Source: Blastococcus sp. TF02-8
Lineage (GTDB): Bacteria; Actinomycetota; Actinomycetes; Mycobacteriales; Geodermatophilaceae
Assembly (NCBI RefSeq): GCF_003319175.1
Contig: NZ_QOHK01000005.1
Span: 62,001 to 126,000, forward strand
Reading direction: 5' to 3'
Length of the DNA: 64,000 nucleotides
The translations under genes and the position numbers were made by a program. Positions 7,903 through 15,940 of the stretch are shown piece after piece (position 1 is the first letter of the stretch; every line of letters starts with the position of its first letter). Below the pieces are notes generated by a model. It was not told where the DNA came from. It saw only the letters and a program-made list of their open reading frames with translations, and ran no database searches.

Positions 7903-7988
7903 CCTCAACCCCCACGCAGCCCCTCGCCGAGGGGGTTGAGGCACACACGCCACCCACCCCCTCGCGCCCCTTTAGGGCGAGGGGGTGG
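7903..7988. repeat. Hairpin-rich intergenic region, possible origin
   Basis: Two adjacent stems: CCTCAACCCCC/GGGGGTTGAGG (7903-7913, 7931-7941) and CCACCCCCTCGC with its complement (7954-7965, 7977-7988). Their arms are related (GAGGGGGTTGAGG and GAGGGGGTGGTGG), so cross-pairing is possible. The region (7873-8094) has no gene and directly follows the primase-helicase, which suits a replication origin or a double terminator. No classical iterons are seen. Confidence 0.5.
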
Positions 7989-8094
7989 TGGTGGTGCCTG
8001 GCCGCGCGGTGGTGGCCGGGCCGCCCGTTGGCAGACCGAGGGTGAGGGGGTCGCTGTGGCCCGTTCATCCACCCACGAGAAGGAGGAAGTCCTG

Positions 8095-8859
8095 ATGGGG
8101 AAGTTCGTCCACGACGGCGCGAGCCTCGCGGTGAAGAAGAAGAGGAAGCGCGTTCGAACGGAAGAGCCGGTGCACTGCATCGCGCATTCGTCCCGGACGG
8201 GCCTCCCTTGCAAGAAGTGGCCCATGAAGGGGCAGAACGTGTGCCGGATGCACGGTGGAGCTGCCCCGGCCGCGCGGCGTCGGGCCGCCGAGCGCATCGC
8301 GTTGGCGAGCGACAAGGCCGCTGCGCAGTTGTTCGCCTTCATGACCGACACGGCGATCCCGCCTGCCGTGCGCCTGGCGGCGACCAAGGACCTGCTCGAC
8401 CGGGCGCAAGTCACCGGCAAGACCACGGTCGAGATCGAGGTGCCGGTGTGGCAGCAGATCCTCGACGGGATCGTGGCCACCGTGCCCGGCGACGGCGAGG
8501 CCGCCATGCGGCCGTTCGCGGAAGCGCGCGACCCGCTGGTGATCGAAGCCGAGCGGGCGGATCAGGACCGGGAGATAGCTGACGAGCTGACCCGCTACCA
8601 GGCCGAGCCCCACGGCGAGGACTGGTCGGACGACTTCGCCTACGGGCACGACCTGCCCTCGGGGCGGCCGGTGCAGTCGCATGCCGGTGGAGCGGTGCAG
8701 GACCGAGAGCCGGCGATGCCGAAGGCGAACGGCGACGACCGGCCGCCGCCCCGCCACCCGCTTCCAGAGCGCCGCCGCATCGAGCCAGAGGACGACCGCC
8801 AGCCCTACCGGCCCACCCCACGACCGCCCCGCAGGGGCCGCGTGGCTGGCCGCCGCTGA
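8095..8859 (+). CDS. CRMHGG-motif zinc protein of phages and mobile elements
   Basis: 254 aa from the ATG at 8095 with AAGGAGGA upstream; a longer in-frame extension exists but is low-complexity. A basic start (KKKRKRVR) is followed by a Cys/His motif C28-H31-C39-C50-RMH53-GG, then a helical region and a disordered Pro/Arg-rich tail. Proteins with this CxxxxxHGGxxP-type motif are common in actinophages and islands. Some sit where a small terminase would be, but no large terminase is present here, so packaging is not supported. A DNA- or RNA-binding role is inferred. Confidence 0.65.
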   Translation: MGKFVHDGASLAVKKKRKRVRTEEPVHCIAHSSRTGLPCKKWPMKGQNVCRMHGGAAPAARRRAAERIALASDKAAAQLFAFMTDTAIPPAVRLAATKDLLDRAQVTGKTTVEIEVPVWQQILDGIVATVPGDGEAAMRPFAEARDPLVIEAERADQDREIADELTRYQAEPHGEDWSDDFAYGHDLPSGRPVQSHAGGAVQDREPAMPKANGDDRPPPRHPLPERRRIEPEDDRQPYRPTPRPPRRGRVAGRR

Positions 8860-8994
8860 CGCCGAACCCGGCGTATCGGCGTCGCGTCGGGGTCCACAGA
8901 GAGTGGAGGTCAGAAAGTCCTGAACTTCTGGCCGCCCGTTCTGTGAGCTGAGTGGGCCCGCACCACACGAGTCCCAAACCGCAGGAGGCATCCC

Positions 8995-9420
8995 GTGACC
9001 AGCACTAAGACCACCCCGGCCGTCGACACCGACGAGAGCGCGACCCGCGTCGGCCCGATGCACCAGGCGTTCGCCGACTTTCTGAACACCGAGCACGGCG
9101 CGGGCGGCATCACCGCCGAGCAGGTGTTCCTGGTGACCAGCAAGCGCAAGGCGTTCCGCAGCACCGACGCCTACCGGGTCGGAGTGAAGACCGCCCAGGC
9201 GCAGGCCAAGGCCGCTGTCGAGGCCGAGAAGGCGCAGCGCGCCGCCGACCGCGAGGCCGAGCGGCAGCGCAAGGCGGAGGAAAAGGCCGCCGCGAAGGCG
9301 GCTGCCGAGCAGGCGACGGCCCCAGTCGAGAAGAAGGCCCCGGCTGCCAAGGCCCCGGCCGCGGAGCCCGCAACAAAGAAGCCCACCGCCACCAAGGCGA
9401 TCCCGGCCAAGACCGCCTGA
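8995..9420 (+). CDS. Lys/Ala-rich protein with histone-H1-like tail
   Basis: 141 aa from a GTG at 8995, with AGGAGG at 8983-8988. Residues 1-60 look folded (HQAFADFLNTEHGAGGITAEQVFLVTSKRKAFRSTDAYR). Residues about 65-141 are Ala/Lys/Glu helix followed by PAAKAP-type repeats. The tail suggests non-specific DNA binding, as in nucleoid-associated proteins; this is inference. It is the first gene of the operon that continues to the integrase. Confidence 0.65.
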   Translation: MTSTKTTPAVDTDESATRVGPMHQAFADFLNTEHGAGGITAEQVFLVTSKRKAFRSTDAYRVGVKTAQAQAKAAVEAEKAQRAADREAERQRKAEEKAAAKAAAEQATAPVEKKAPAAKAPAAEPATKKPTATKAIPAKTA

Positions 9421-9449
9421 TCGACCACCCAAGAGCCCCAGGAGGCCGC

Positions 9450-9620
9450 ATGCACCCCAACCCCACGCCACCCGGCCCACCGGGTGCCGACGCGCAGCCC
9501 GCCATCCCGACCCAGACGCCCCAGACCGCCGAGGCCGGTACCCACGCGGGTACCGGCCTCCCGGCCGACGCACAACGCCGACAGTGGCGCGCCCCGCTGG
9601 CGGTGGTCCCGTGCCCATGA
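9450..9620 (+). CDS. Short proline-rich protein
   Basis: 56 aa, below usual gene-finder cut-offs. The ATG at 9450 has AGGAGG at 9439-9444, and the stop at 9618-9620 overlaps the ATG of the next gene (ATGA at 9617). The product begins MHPNPTPPGPPGADAQPAIP and is Pro/Ala/Thr-rich without a fold I can see. A good ribosome site and a coupled overlap support translation. Its main job could be to couple translation of the nuclease-like gene. Confidence 0.5.
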   Translation: MHPNPTPPGPPGADAQPAIPTQTPQTAEAGTHAGTGLPADAQRRQWRAPLAVVPCP

Positions 9621-10021
9621 CGGAAGCCCAGGTCGTGGAGCACTTCTGTGCCGCTCTCGAAGCGGACGGGTGGACCGTGACCACGGAGGTCAAGTTCGTC
9701 GACGTGGTCGCCACCAAGGAAGGCGCCACGATCATCGCCGAGGCCAAGGGCCACACCAGCGGTCCTGGCCTCGACGTCGACACGATGTACGGCCAACTAC
9801 TGCGCCGCATGGAGTCCGAGGACCAACCCGGCGTTCGCTATGCCGCAGTCGTTCCCGCTAGCTACCTGCCCGCCGCCAAGCGCGTGCCGACGTGGGTGCG
9901 CTCTCGGCTGCGGATCGACGTGTACGGCGTGCATGAAGACGGGCGGGTGGAACTGCACGGCTCGACCGCGCTCACCGACCCCTACAACGTCGGCTGGCAG
10001 CCGGTGGAGAAGGACCGATGA
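9617..10021 (+). CDS. PD-(D/E)XK nuclease-like protein
   Basis: 134 aa from the ATG at 9617. The N-terminal helix MTEAQVVEHFCAALEADGW is followed by strands with D29 (VKFVDVVAT) and E42-A-K44 (TIIAEAKGH), a pattern matching the PD-(D/E)XK nuclease core (D, then ExK), as in Mrr/VRR-like domains. The C-terminal part (AVVPASYLPAAKRVPTWVRSRL) resembles the second half of such folds. It is likely a DNA-acting protein of the element, perhaps in processing or recombination. It overlaps the serine recombinase gene (ATGA). Confidence 0.6.
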   Translation: MTEAQVVEHFCAALEADGWTVTTEVKFVDVVATKEGATIIAEAKGHTSGPGLDVDTMYGQLLRRMESEDQPGVRYAAVVPASYLPAAKRVPTWVRSRLRIDVYGVHEDGRVELHGSTALTDPYNVGWQPVEKDR

Positions 10022-10695
10022 ACGTCGTCGCGTACCTGCGGGTCAGCACCGACGAGCAGGTGCAGAGCGGCCTCGGTCTGGAGGCGCAGCGCACTGCCGT
10101 CGAGGACGAGGCTGCCCGGCGCGGCTGGTCGGTCGCCTGGGAGGTCGACGAAGGCGTCAGCGGCAAGCTGCGCAACCGCCCGGCTCTCGACCGCGCCCTA
10201 GGCCGGCTCAAGGCTGGCGAGGCACAGGCGCTCGTCGTCGCGAAGATGGACCGGCTCGGCCGCAGCGTGATCCAGGCCAGCGACGTGCTCGAGACGGCCC
10301 GCCGCCAGAAGTGGGACCTCATCGTCCTCGACCTGGGCATGGACCTGGCCACCCCGCACGGCAAGGCGATGGCTCAGATGCTCGCCGTCTTCGCCGAGCT
10401 GGAACGCGAAATGATCAGCGCCCGCACCAAGGCCGCTCTCACTGCCGCCAAGGCCCGAGGCACCCGCCTGGGCCGCCCACGCCAGATCGACCCGGGCCTG
10501 CTGGCACGCATCGTGTCGATGAAGGCGGACGGCCTGTCTCACCGCCGCATCGCCGCCGCCCTCACCGCCGAGGGTGTCCCCACCGTCCGAGGCGGTGTCC
10601 GGTGGAGCCCCGGCAGCGTCGGCGGCTTCCTGACCTCGGCTGCGATTGACCCCGTTGACCCCGAACCCACCCGTTCGGCTCTGGAGGTGGCCTGA
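10018..10695 (+). CDS. Serine recombinase (resolvase/invertase family)
   Basis: 225 aa. The N-terminal catalytic domain starts MNVVAYLRVSTDEQ with nucleophile S10 and R8. The conserved MDRLGRS arginines and the AELEREMISARTKAAL long helix follow. A C-terminal Hin-type helix-turn-helix (GLSHRRIAAALTAEGVPT) binds DNA. The size fits small resolvases or invertases, not large serine integrases. Its last base is shared with the integrase start (TGATG at 10693-10697), so the two recombinases are translated together. Confidence 0.9.
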   Translation: MNVVAYLRVSTDEQVQSGLGLEAQRTAVEDEAARRGWSVAWEVDEGVSGKLRNRPALDRALGRLKAGEAQALVVAKMDRLGRSVIQASDVLETARRQKWDLIVLDLGMDLATPHGKAMAQMLAVFAELEREMISARTKAALTAAKARGTRLGRPRQIDPGLLARIVSMKADGLSHRRIAAALTAEGVPTVRGGVRWSPGSVGGFLTSAAIDPVDPEPTRSALEVA

Positions 10696-11897
10696 TGGCC
10701 GGACTGATCAAGACCCGCACGCCCGGCGTCTACAAGGCGCACCGGGGCAAGGGCACCGTCTTCATCGCTCGCTGGCGCGAGGTCGACCCGGCCACTGGCA
10801 AGGCGCGCGTCAGAGACAAGTCGTTCCCCACCGAGGCCGCCGCACGCCAGTACCGAGCTGGTGTCGAGCACGCTCAGGCGACCGGCACCTACGTGCCACC
10901 GAACGTCGGGAAGGTGACCGTGGCCGAGGTCGCGGAGCAGTGGCTCGCCGTACAAGCGACGCGCGTCCGACCGCGGACGCTAGAGAACTACGAACGCGGG
11001 CTACGCCTGCGGGTGCTGCCCACGTTCGGCGCGCGACGCATCGACAGCATCACAAGTCGAGATGTCGAGAAGTGGGTCGCGGAGCTGGGGCCGGTCATGC
11101 CCGGCACCATCAAGCACGCGATCTTCCCGCTCTCCGCGACGCTGAACTACGCGCGCAAGCACGGCCTCATCCAGTCGAACCCGTGCGAGGTCGTGGACCG
11201 ACCGAAGCGGCTGCCCACCGGTCGCGAGAAGCGGGAAGGGCACTTCCTGAGCCGGGCGCAGGTCGCCGCCGTGGCCGCCAAGTGCGCCGAGACCGAGCCG
11301 GTCTACGGGCTGCTCGTCCGCTTCGCCGCTGGCACGGGTCTTCGGCGCAGCGAGATCGCAGGGCTCCGCGTGCGAGACCTGCGGCTGGCTCGCCGAGAGG
11401 TGCACGTAGAGCGCATGGCGGAACGGACCTACCCCGGTGGCATGTGGGTGGTTCAGGAACCCAAGAGCGCCAGGAGCCGGCGACGCGTTCCCATCCTCGA
11501 CGACGAGCTGCTCCACGACCTTGGCCTCTACCTGGCCGCCCACCCACGCCGGGCCAACCTCGACGCACCGCTCTGGCCCGCCAAGTTCCGCAGCGGCCCG
11601 CTCAGCTACGACGGCGACGAGCTGTGGAACGCAGGGTCGTTCTACAAGCACGTCTTCGTGCCTGCCGTAGCCGCAGTGGGGCTGCCTTCCGACCCGCACA
11701 GCGGTGTCCGCTTCCACGACCTGCGGCATACCTGCGGCAGCCAGTGGCTCGCAGACGGGCACGACATGTTCAGCGTGAGCCGGTGGCTGGGCCACCACTC
11801 CATCGCTTTCACAGACGCCGTCTACGCACACGTCGCCAAGGAGCCCGACTACGCCGCCGCCATCGAACGCACCCGGCGAGCAAGGGCAGGGAGCTGA
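10695..11897 (+). CDS. int: Tyrosine-family site-specific integrase
   Basis: 400 aa. Residues about 20-70 match an AP2-like arm-binding domain, 75-165 the SAM-like core-binding domain (VAEVAEQWLAVQATRVRPRTLENYE), and 185-395 the catalytic domain. Catalytic residues: R217 (GTGLRRSE), K258, H341 and R344 (HDLRHT), H367 (LGHHS) and nucleophile Y377 (DAVYAHV). It should integrate the element into tRNA-Leu. It is in mid-element and co-translated with a serine recombinase, rather than next to an att site. Confidence 0.93.
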   Translation: MAGLIKTRTPGVYKAHRGKGTVFIARWREVDPATGKARVRDKSFPTEAAARQYRAGVEHAQATGTYVPPNVGKVTVAEVAEQWLAVQATRVRPRTLENYERGLRLRVLPTFGARRIDSITSRDVEKWVAELGPVMPGTIKHAIFPLSATLNYARKHGLIQSNPCEVVDRPKRLPTGREKREGHFLSRAQVAAVAAKCAETEPVYGLLVRFAAGTGLRRSEIAGLRVRDLRLARREVHVERMAERTYPGGMWVVQEPKSARSRRRVPILDDELLHDLGLYLAAHPRRANLDAPLWPAKFRSGPLSYDGDELWNAGSFYKHVFVPAVAAVGLPSDPHSGVRFHDLRHTCGSQWLADGHDMFSVSRWLGHHSIAFTDAVYAHVAKEPDYAAAIERTRRARAGS

Positions 11898-11900
11898 TAC

Positions 11901-12800
11901 CTAAGACTCGGGGCGAGCCTTCCTGTCTTTGCCCACGAAGGTGCGGAAGACGCTAGACAGGTGTCGATACTCCATGTGCAACTGGTGCGGGAGCCACCCC
12001 AATTGATCACGAAGAGAGCCGTTCACAAGGGGCACGTCGATCGAGGGGTGCTCGAACCATGAGGATCGGTCCGTTCCGGCGCGCCACTGGGCGAGGATCC
12101 AGACGTAACCAATGTGGTAGCCATAGTCGACGCCACTGAAGATTCCCTCGGTCGTGTAAGCAGTCGACGGCAATAGGCCTATGAAAGACATCAAGCCGTC
12201 ATCGACAGCGCCATGACGTCGCATGGTCCGATCTGCCGCCACTCCCCGCCAGTTGCGGAAGAGCATGAAGCACACGCTGGGGCATCGCTCGGCGCCATCC
12301 AAGAAGGCGATAAGTTCTCCCGGGACAGGCAAGTCCTGCGCCGTCAACATGCAGCCGATCTGCTTTCCGAAATACCTGGCTAGATCAGTGGAACTTTGCT
12401 GCCATTCCTGACCGTAGATAGTCGACCAGTCGAGCCGCTCCCAGTCGCGCATCTCGCGGCCATGCGCGAACAAGAATTCCTCAAAGCGGTCGTACGCATA
12501 GTCAAACGGCTGGCTGCGGACGTTATTGCAGTTGGCGCAGAGATTTTTCGGCCACCGCACCTGCGAGCCCTTTGAGAGACTCTTCAAGACGTCCGAGTAG
12601 TCGTCACTCTTCTTGAAGACGTTCTGGGGACCCTTCCCATCAGCTACCCGCCGGAGAGACGAATGTTTGAACCGGTGTTCCTGGCTGTCCGCTCGCGCAC
12701 CGCACCACCAGCACTTGCCGGTGGGCTCGACGCGAAGGCTGTCGAGTTTCGGGTCACGCGCCATCGGCCCTCGACGCTCACGCTTACTGTCCTTTGCCAC
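11901..12800 (-). CDS. HNH-like zinc protein, unknown role
   Basis: 299 aa from a GTG at 12800; an ATG at 12764 is an alternative. The N-terminal part has C30-x2-C33, then SQEH (E41, H42), and C88-x2-CNN with RSQPFDYAYDRF. This resembles HNH5-type zinc-stabilised endonuclease domains, where the His after the first knuckle is catalytic. Residues about 130-280 are unrecognised, with mixed strands and helices. It starts 3 bp after the upstream gene, so they form a pair. A nuclease effector in a defence-type cluster is possible; this is inference. Confidence 0.6.
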   Translation of the reverse strand: MAKDSKRERRGPMARDPKLDSLRVEPTGKCWWCGARADSQEHRFKHSSLRRVADGKGPQNVFKKSDDYSDVLKSLSKGSQVRWPKNLCANCNNVRSQPFDYAYDRFEEFLFAHGREMRDWERLDWSTIYGQEWQQSSTDLARYFGKQIGCMLTAQDLPVPGELIAFLDGAERCPSVCFMLFRNWRGVAADRTMRRHGAVDDGLMSFIGLLPSTAYTTEGIFSGVDYGYHIGYVWILAQWRAGTDRSSWFEHPSIDVPLVNGSLRDQLGWLPHQLHMEYRHLSSVFRTFVGKDRKARPES

Positions 12801-12803
12801 GGT

Positions 12804-13424
12804 TCAGGTGTCCATCTGCCGCTGGATGGAGAGGTGCCGCCATCGCTCGATCACATGATCCCCGAGCACCTCCTTTGAGGCGTCGAGCCAGGCTTCAGAG
12901 GAGGCCCAAGCGCTCGCCGCATCCTCGGCCGTTGCGGGTGCGGTCAAGGGCGAGCCTTCGAGCATGCGTTGGGCTTCCGCGATCAGGCGATCATCAGGCA
13001 TCTCGGCGAAGGCAGGAATCCTGCGGGCCATCCGGTCCCGCCACGCCTCCCGCGCGCCAGAGTTTTCGATCACTTCCTTGAGGTGATCACGCACGCGTTC
13101 CGCCTGCTGATTGCGCTCGCCCACGTCAGCTCGCTTGCCCGCGAAGTCGTCGATTTCCCGCCGAAGGGCTCGGACGAGGAAATCCTCTGCGGCACCTCTG
13201 TCAACTAGATGCTCGATGCGATCGCGCAGGTCACTCACGAACTGGACACGCCCCGCGTCACCGCCGGGGCGTGGCACGTTGCAAGCCACATTGACCGCCG
13301 CCAAAGCGCCGTAGTTCATCCACCACATCGGCTCGTACGCGGGCGCCTGGTCGATCAGGCTGAGGAGACGATCGATCAGCTCGTTGTCAGCGCCCGTTAC
13401 CGGACCAGCGTGATGCATGGACAT
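12804..13424 (-). CDS. Unknown helical protein in the cargo operon
   Basis: 206 aa if started at the ATG 13424 (MSMHHAG); a GTG at 13454 gives 10 more residues. No known family is recognised. It is mostly helical and charged (DLRDRIEHLVDRGAAEDFLVRALRREIDDF, RVRDHLKEVIEN), and residues about 30-50 read MWWMNYGALAAVNVACNVP. It lies 3 bp before the HNH-like gene and is probably co-transcribed. No signal peptide is seen. Confidence 0.55.
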   Translation of the reverse strand: MSMHHAGPVTGADNELIDRLLSLIDQAPAYEPMWWMNYGALAAVNVACNVPRPGGDAGRVQFVSDLRDRIEHLVDRGAAEDFLVRALRREIDDFAGKRADVGERNQQAERVRDHLKEVIENSGAREAWRDRMARRIPAFAEMPDDRLIAEAQRMLEGSPLTAPATAEDAASAWASSEAWLDASKEVLGDHVIERWRHLSIQRQMDT

Positions 13425-13595
13425 GAGCCTGACCGTAGGTCGTAGTACCGACACTTTGCGTGGGACCGGCCGTCCGCCATGCCGGGTAGTCGCCGGCCCG
13501 GCGTCGATGCGTGGGCTCGGTGGCAGAAGCGACGCAGCGGGGCGGACTTAGACGGCTCCGCTGTCGACAGCAGCCCGGCGCGCGGGTCGCAGGCG

Positions 13596-14335
13596 TCAGT
13601 CTTCTGTTGCGCCCACCCAGGCTCCGAGCCCGGCCTCCTTCCAGGCCGCTTGGACCTCACGCCACATCGCGAAATCCTCGTCGAGCTCCTCGGCATGGAG
13701 TTGCTCGAACAACTCGACCACCTCCGCGTCCAACGCCTTCGCGGCCTCGGCATACGCCTTCACGAGAGGCGCGAGCCGGATCATCGGCTCCTGCGCATCG
13801 AGCGCCTTCTTCTTGGACCCGCCCTTGAAGAAGTCCACGCGCCGCAGTGCCTCACGGTCCACATGGAAGTCCAGAACTGTGACGAGGCCGAGAGGTGGGC
13901 GGACCTCAAGATATCCGACCCAGTTCAATGGTGGCAATCCGACGTGAAGGATGTAGTTCCGAATCCCCCAGGCCAGCAGATGCTCCGTGCTTTCACCGAG
14001 GGTGTCCTTCAGCGGCGCGTACCGCTCCTGAAAGTCGGGTGATTCCTTGTCGAAAGCGTTCCGGGAATGATCTACGCGGGCGGAGGCCGCGCTAGCGAAG
14101 TTGAGAAGTAGTCGCTCAACCTCAGAACGCTCCTTCTCCCCGTCGACAGGGTCACCCTCAAGCGCGATTCCATCGAGGTAAGCGAGGAGCTCTTCACTAT
14201 TCCGCTGAAGAAGTCGTCCGACACGCTTCCAAGCTTCCAAGCTTCCAAGCGCATAGGGATCGTGCGGTCCCGCGTCAAGTAGGCCTGGAGCATGGCCTGA
14301 AGCTCGTTGTGCGTCCACTGCTTTGTGTTACCCAT
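13596..14335 (-). CDS. Unknown protein interrupted by an 8-bp repeat (frameshifted or phase-variable)
   Basis: The ATG at 14335 has a good ribosome site (GGGAGGG about 10 bases upstream) and begins MGNTKQWTHNELQAMLQAYL. After about 33 codons it meets three copies of an 8-bp repeat (14225-14250). Beyond the repeat, protein-like sequence continues in another frame (LEAWKRVGRLLQRNSEEL ... to 13596). Losing one 8-bp copy joins the frames into 243 aa. As it stands only a GTG near 14318, without a ribosome site, would reach the long frame. The long part is helical, with no recognised family. Confidence 0.6.
14225..14250. repeat. 8-bp tandem repeat inside a coding sequence
   Basis: GCTTCCAA occurs three times in a row plus two bases (14225-14232, 14233-14240, 14241-14248). 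Eight is not a multiple of three, so copy changes shift the reading frame. Two or five copies would put the gene starting at 14335 in frame; the three seen here do not. Confidence 0.85.
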
Positions 14336-14468
14336 GCTGACAAAACCCTCCCGAGGACGCGACTGGGAGCCGATGAGAGCACACGGTCGCGCACGGTGGC
14401 GACAGCACGGCCCTAGTCCGCGCCCTCTAGCTCACTCCCGGCTCCGGCGTGGACACGTCGGTAGCGAC

Positions 14469-15431
14469 TCACCCTGCCGTAGCGGCTCGGGCCTCAGCCG
14501 CCTTCGTCTTCAGGAAGGCGGCTTGGTTGTGGAGAGCTGTGCCATCGAAGGTCCGGCCATAGAAAGTAGCCATGTCGTCCACATACCTTGCGAGCACGGA
14601 CGCCATGTTGGAGGCGAGGTCGACATGGGCGGGCACTTCCATGCTGGACTTGAACGAGAACCCGGGCCCAGCGTCTCTGGCCTCTTCCTGATACCCGATC
14701 GTGTTTCTTGACGCCCAAAGTGCATGATGAGCGCGACCACTCCAGCGCTTGTACCAAGCGACTCCCTCTTGATCGAACACCTCTCGAACCGCAACTTGAT
14801 AAGAGAACGACAGCGGCCTTCCGTCGCCCTCCTTCAAGCCGGGCTGCCTATTGTTCTTTTCGCTGATGTCGAAGCCTGCACCCTGGACAAGATCACGGGT
14901 TGACGGCAGCATGGACGGCTGCATCCCGGCCATATCATTGTTGTAGGCCGACCAGAGTTCGATACACGCAACTCGGCGAAGTCGCGTCACAGGTTCAGCC
15001 GAAGGCGCAAGGATCCAACAGGCACTACTAACGCCCTCGAGGACCGACCTGGCGATCGTAAAGGCGGCACTTCCTGGCCAGCACTCTCGCACGTCAAAGG
15101 GAATACCTCCCCACTCTGGAGCGGGGTCGGACGGGGCGTAGGTGAGAGCCAGAGCGCCAACATGCTGCCTGACTCGGATGCCAAGGCCAGCCACGATGAT
15201 GCGCGCAGCCATGTTGAGCGTTTCCTCCGAAGTGTGCGGGGCATCTTCCGGTTGCGCGTAGAGAGCCTCCGAGGTGAAGGCGGGCGCATTCTCGTCACGT
15301 TCCGCGTTCTGCGCACATTCGGTTAGCTGATCATGCATGGCCCTGTACTGGTAGTGAATGAACTCAGTGAAGGTGGGCACGCTCAGAAGATACTCATGAG
15401 CGGAAACAGATTCCCAATAGATGCGCCGCAT
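14469..15431 (-). CDS. Unknown helical cargo protein
   Basis: 320 aa from the ATG at 15431. It is all-helical in appearance with two conserved-looking stretches, TIARSVLEGVSSACWIL (about residues 124-140) and WYKRWSGRAHHALWASRNTIG (about 227-247). The pairing of an R-x3-E helix with a later Y-x3-S-x2-H helix resembles uncharacterised DUF5677-like actinobacterial proteins, a weak match. It is first of the four minus-strand cargo genes and divergent from the phage-type genes at 15476. It has no strong ribosome site. Confidence 0.55.
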   Translation of the reverse strand: MRRIYWESVSAHEYLLSVPTFTEFIHYQYRAMHDQLTECAQNAERDENAPAFTSEALYAQPEDAPHTSEETLNMAARIIVAGLGIRVRQHVGALALTYAPSDPAPEWGGIPFDVRECWPGSAAFTIARSVLEGVSSACWILAPSAEPVTRLRRVACIELWSAYNNDMAGMQPSMLPSTRDLVQGAGFDISEKNNRQPGLKEGDGRPLSFSYQVAVREVFDQEGVAWYKRWSGRAHHALWASRNTIGYQEEARDAGPGFSFKSSMEVPAHVDLASNMASVLARYVDDMATFYGRTFDGTALHNQAAFLKTKAAEARAATAG

Positions 15432-15475
15432 TCTTCTGCACCGTGGTCGTAGCCAACCACGGAAGGAGGCCCGCC

Positions 15476-15700
15476 ATGCTGGGCCAGACCGTCTTCTACA
15501 CGCTGTCCGAACTCGACCGCAGCCAGCTCGGCGCGCTGCGGCAGCCTGTCCGCCCGGCCGTCGTCACCGAGGACCCTGGCGACGGCACCCTGAGTCTGCA
15601 CATCTTCGTGCCGAACCCCGCCCGGCCGGTCATCGTGCGGAACAGCGTCCCGGCCGGTGACCTTGGCCAGCCCGGCACCTGGAACGCGGTGGCACCGTGA
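15476..15700 (+). CDS. Small phage-type protein, unknown function
   Basis: 74 aa from the ATG at 15476 with AAGGAGG at 15463-15469. It begins MLGQTVFYTLSELDRSQ and contains LSLHIFVPNPARPVIVRNSV, a beta-rich pattern common to small actinophage proteins of unknown function. The stop overlaps the next GTG (GTGA at 15697), starting a three-gene operon that ends with the WhiB-like gene. Confidence 0.65.
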   Translation: MLGQTVFYTLSELDRSQLGALRQPVRPAVVTEDPGDGTLSLHIFVPNPARPVIVRNSVPAGDLGQPGTWNAVAP

Positions 15701-15936
15701 GCCGACGGCGTCGCCCTCGGGCGACTCCTTCGGCCGGTTCGCAGTTCACGGACGAGCAGGGCAAGCCGGTCACCGTTGCCACGCCCGGCGCGCCCACGTT
15801 GGAGGAACGGCACCGGTACGCACTGGCGGTGCAGCGGGCGACGACCCCTGCCCCGCTGAGCCCGGCGCGCCAAGCCGAAGTCGACGCGATCCACCGGCGC
15901 CGCCGCGAGATGTTCCCGAACCTGTACAACGACTGA
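15697..15936 (+). CDS. Small basic protein, unknown function
   Basis: 79 aa from a GTG overlapping the previous stop. The N-terminus is Arg-rich (SRRRRPRATPSAG) and the C-terminal half is helical (APLSPARQAEVDAIHRRRREMFPNLYND). No family is recognised. It ends 4 bp before the WhiB-like gene and is clearly co-transcribed with it. Confidence 0.6.
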   Translation: MSRRRRPRATPSAGSQFTDEQGKPVTVATPGAPTLEERHRYALAVQRATTPAPLSPARQAEVDAIHRRRREMFPNLYND

Positions 15937-15940
15937 CCCC

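Noticed and set aside
8095-8859. Small terminase subunit
   Set aside because: The CRMHGG motif occurs in phage proteins of several kinds and no large terminase, portal or capsid gene is present.
13596-14318. Uninterrupted gene starting at a GTG at 14318
   Set aside because: No ribosome site, and the first about 30 codons have poor composition, while the ATG at 14335 in another frame has both a good site and protein-like sequence.
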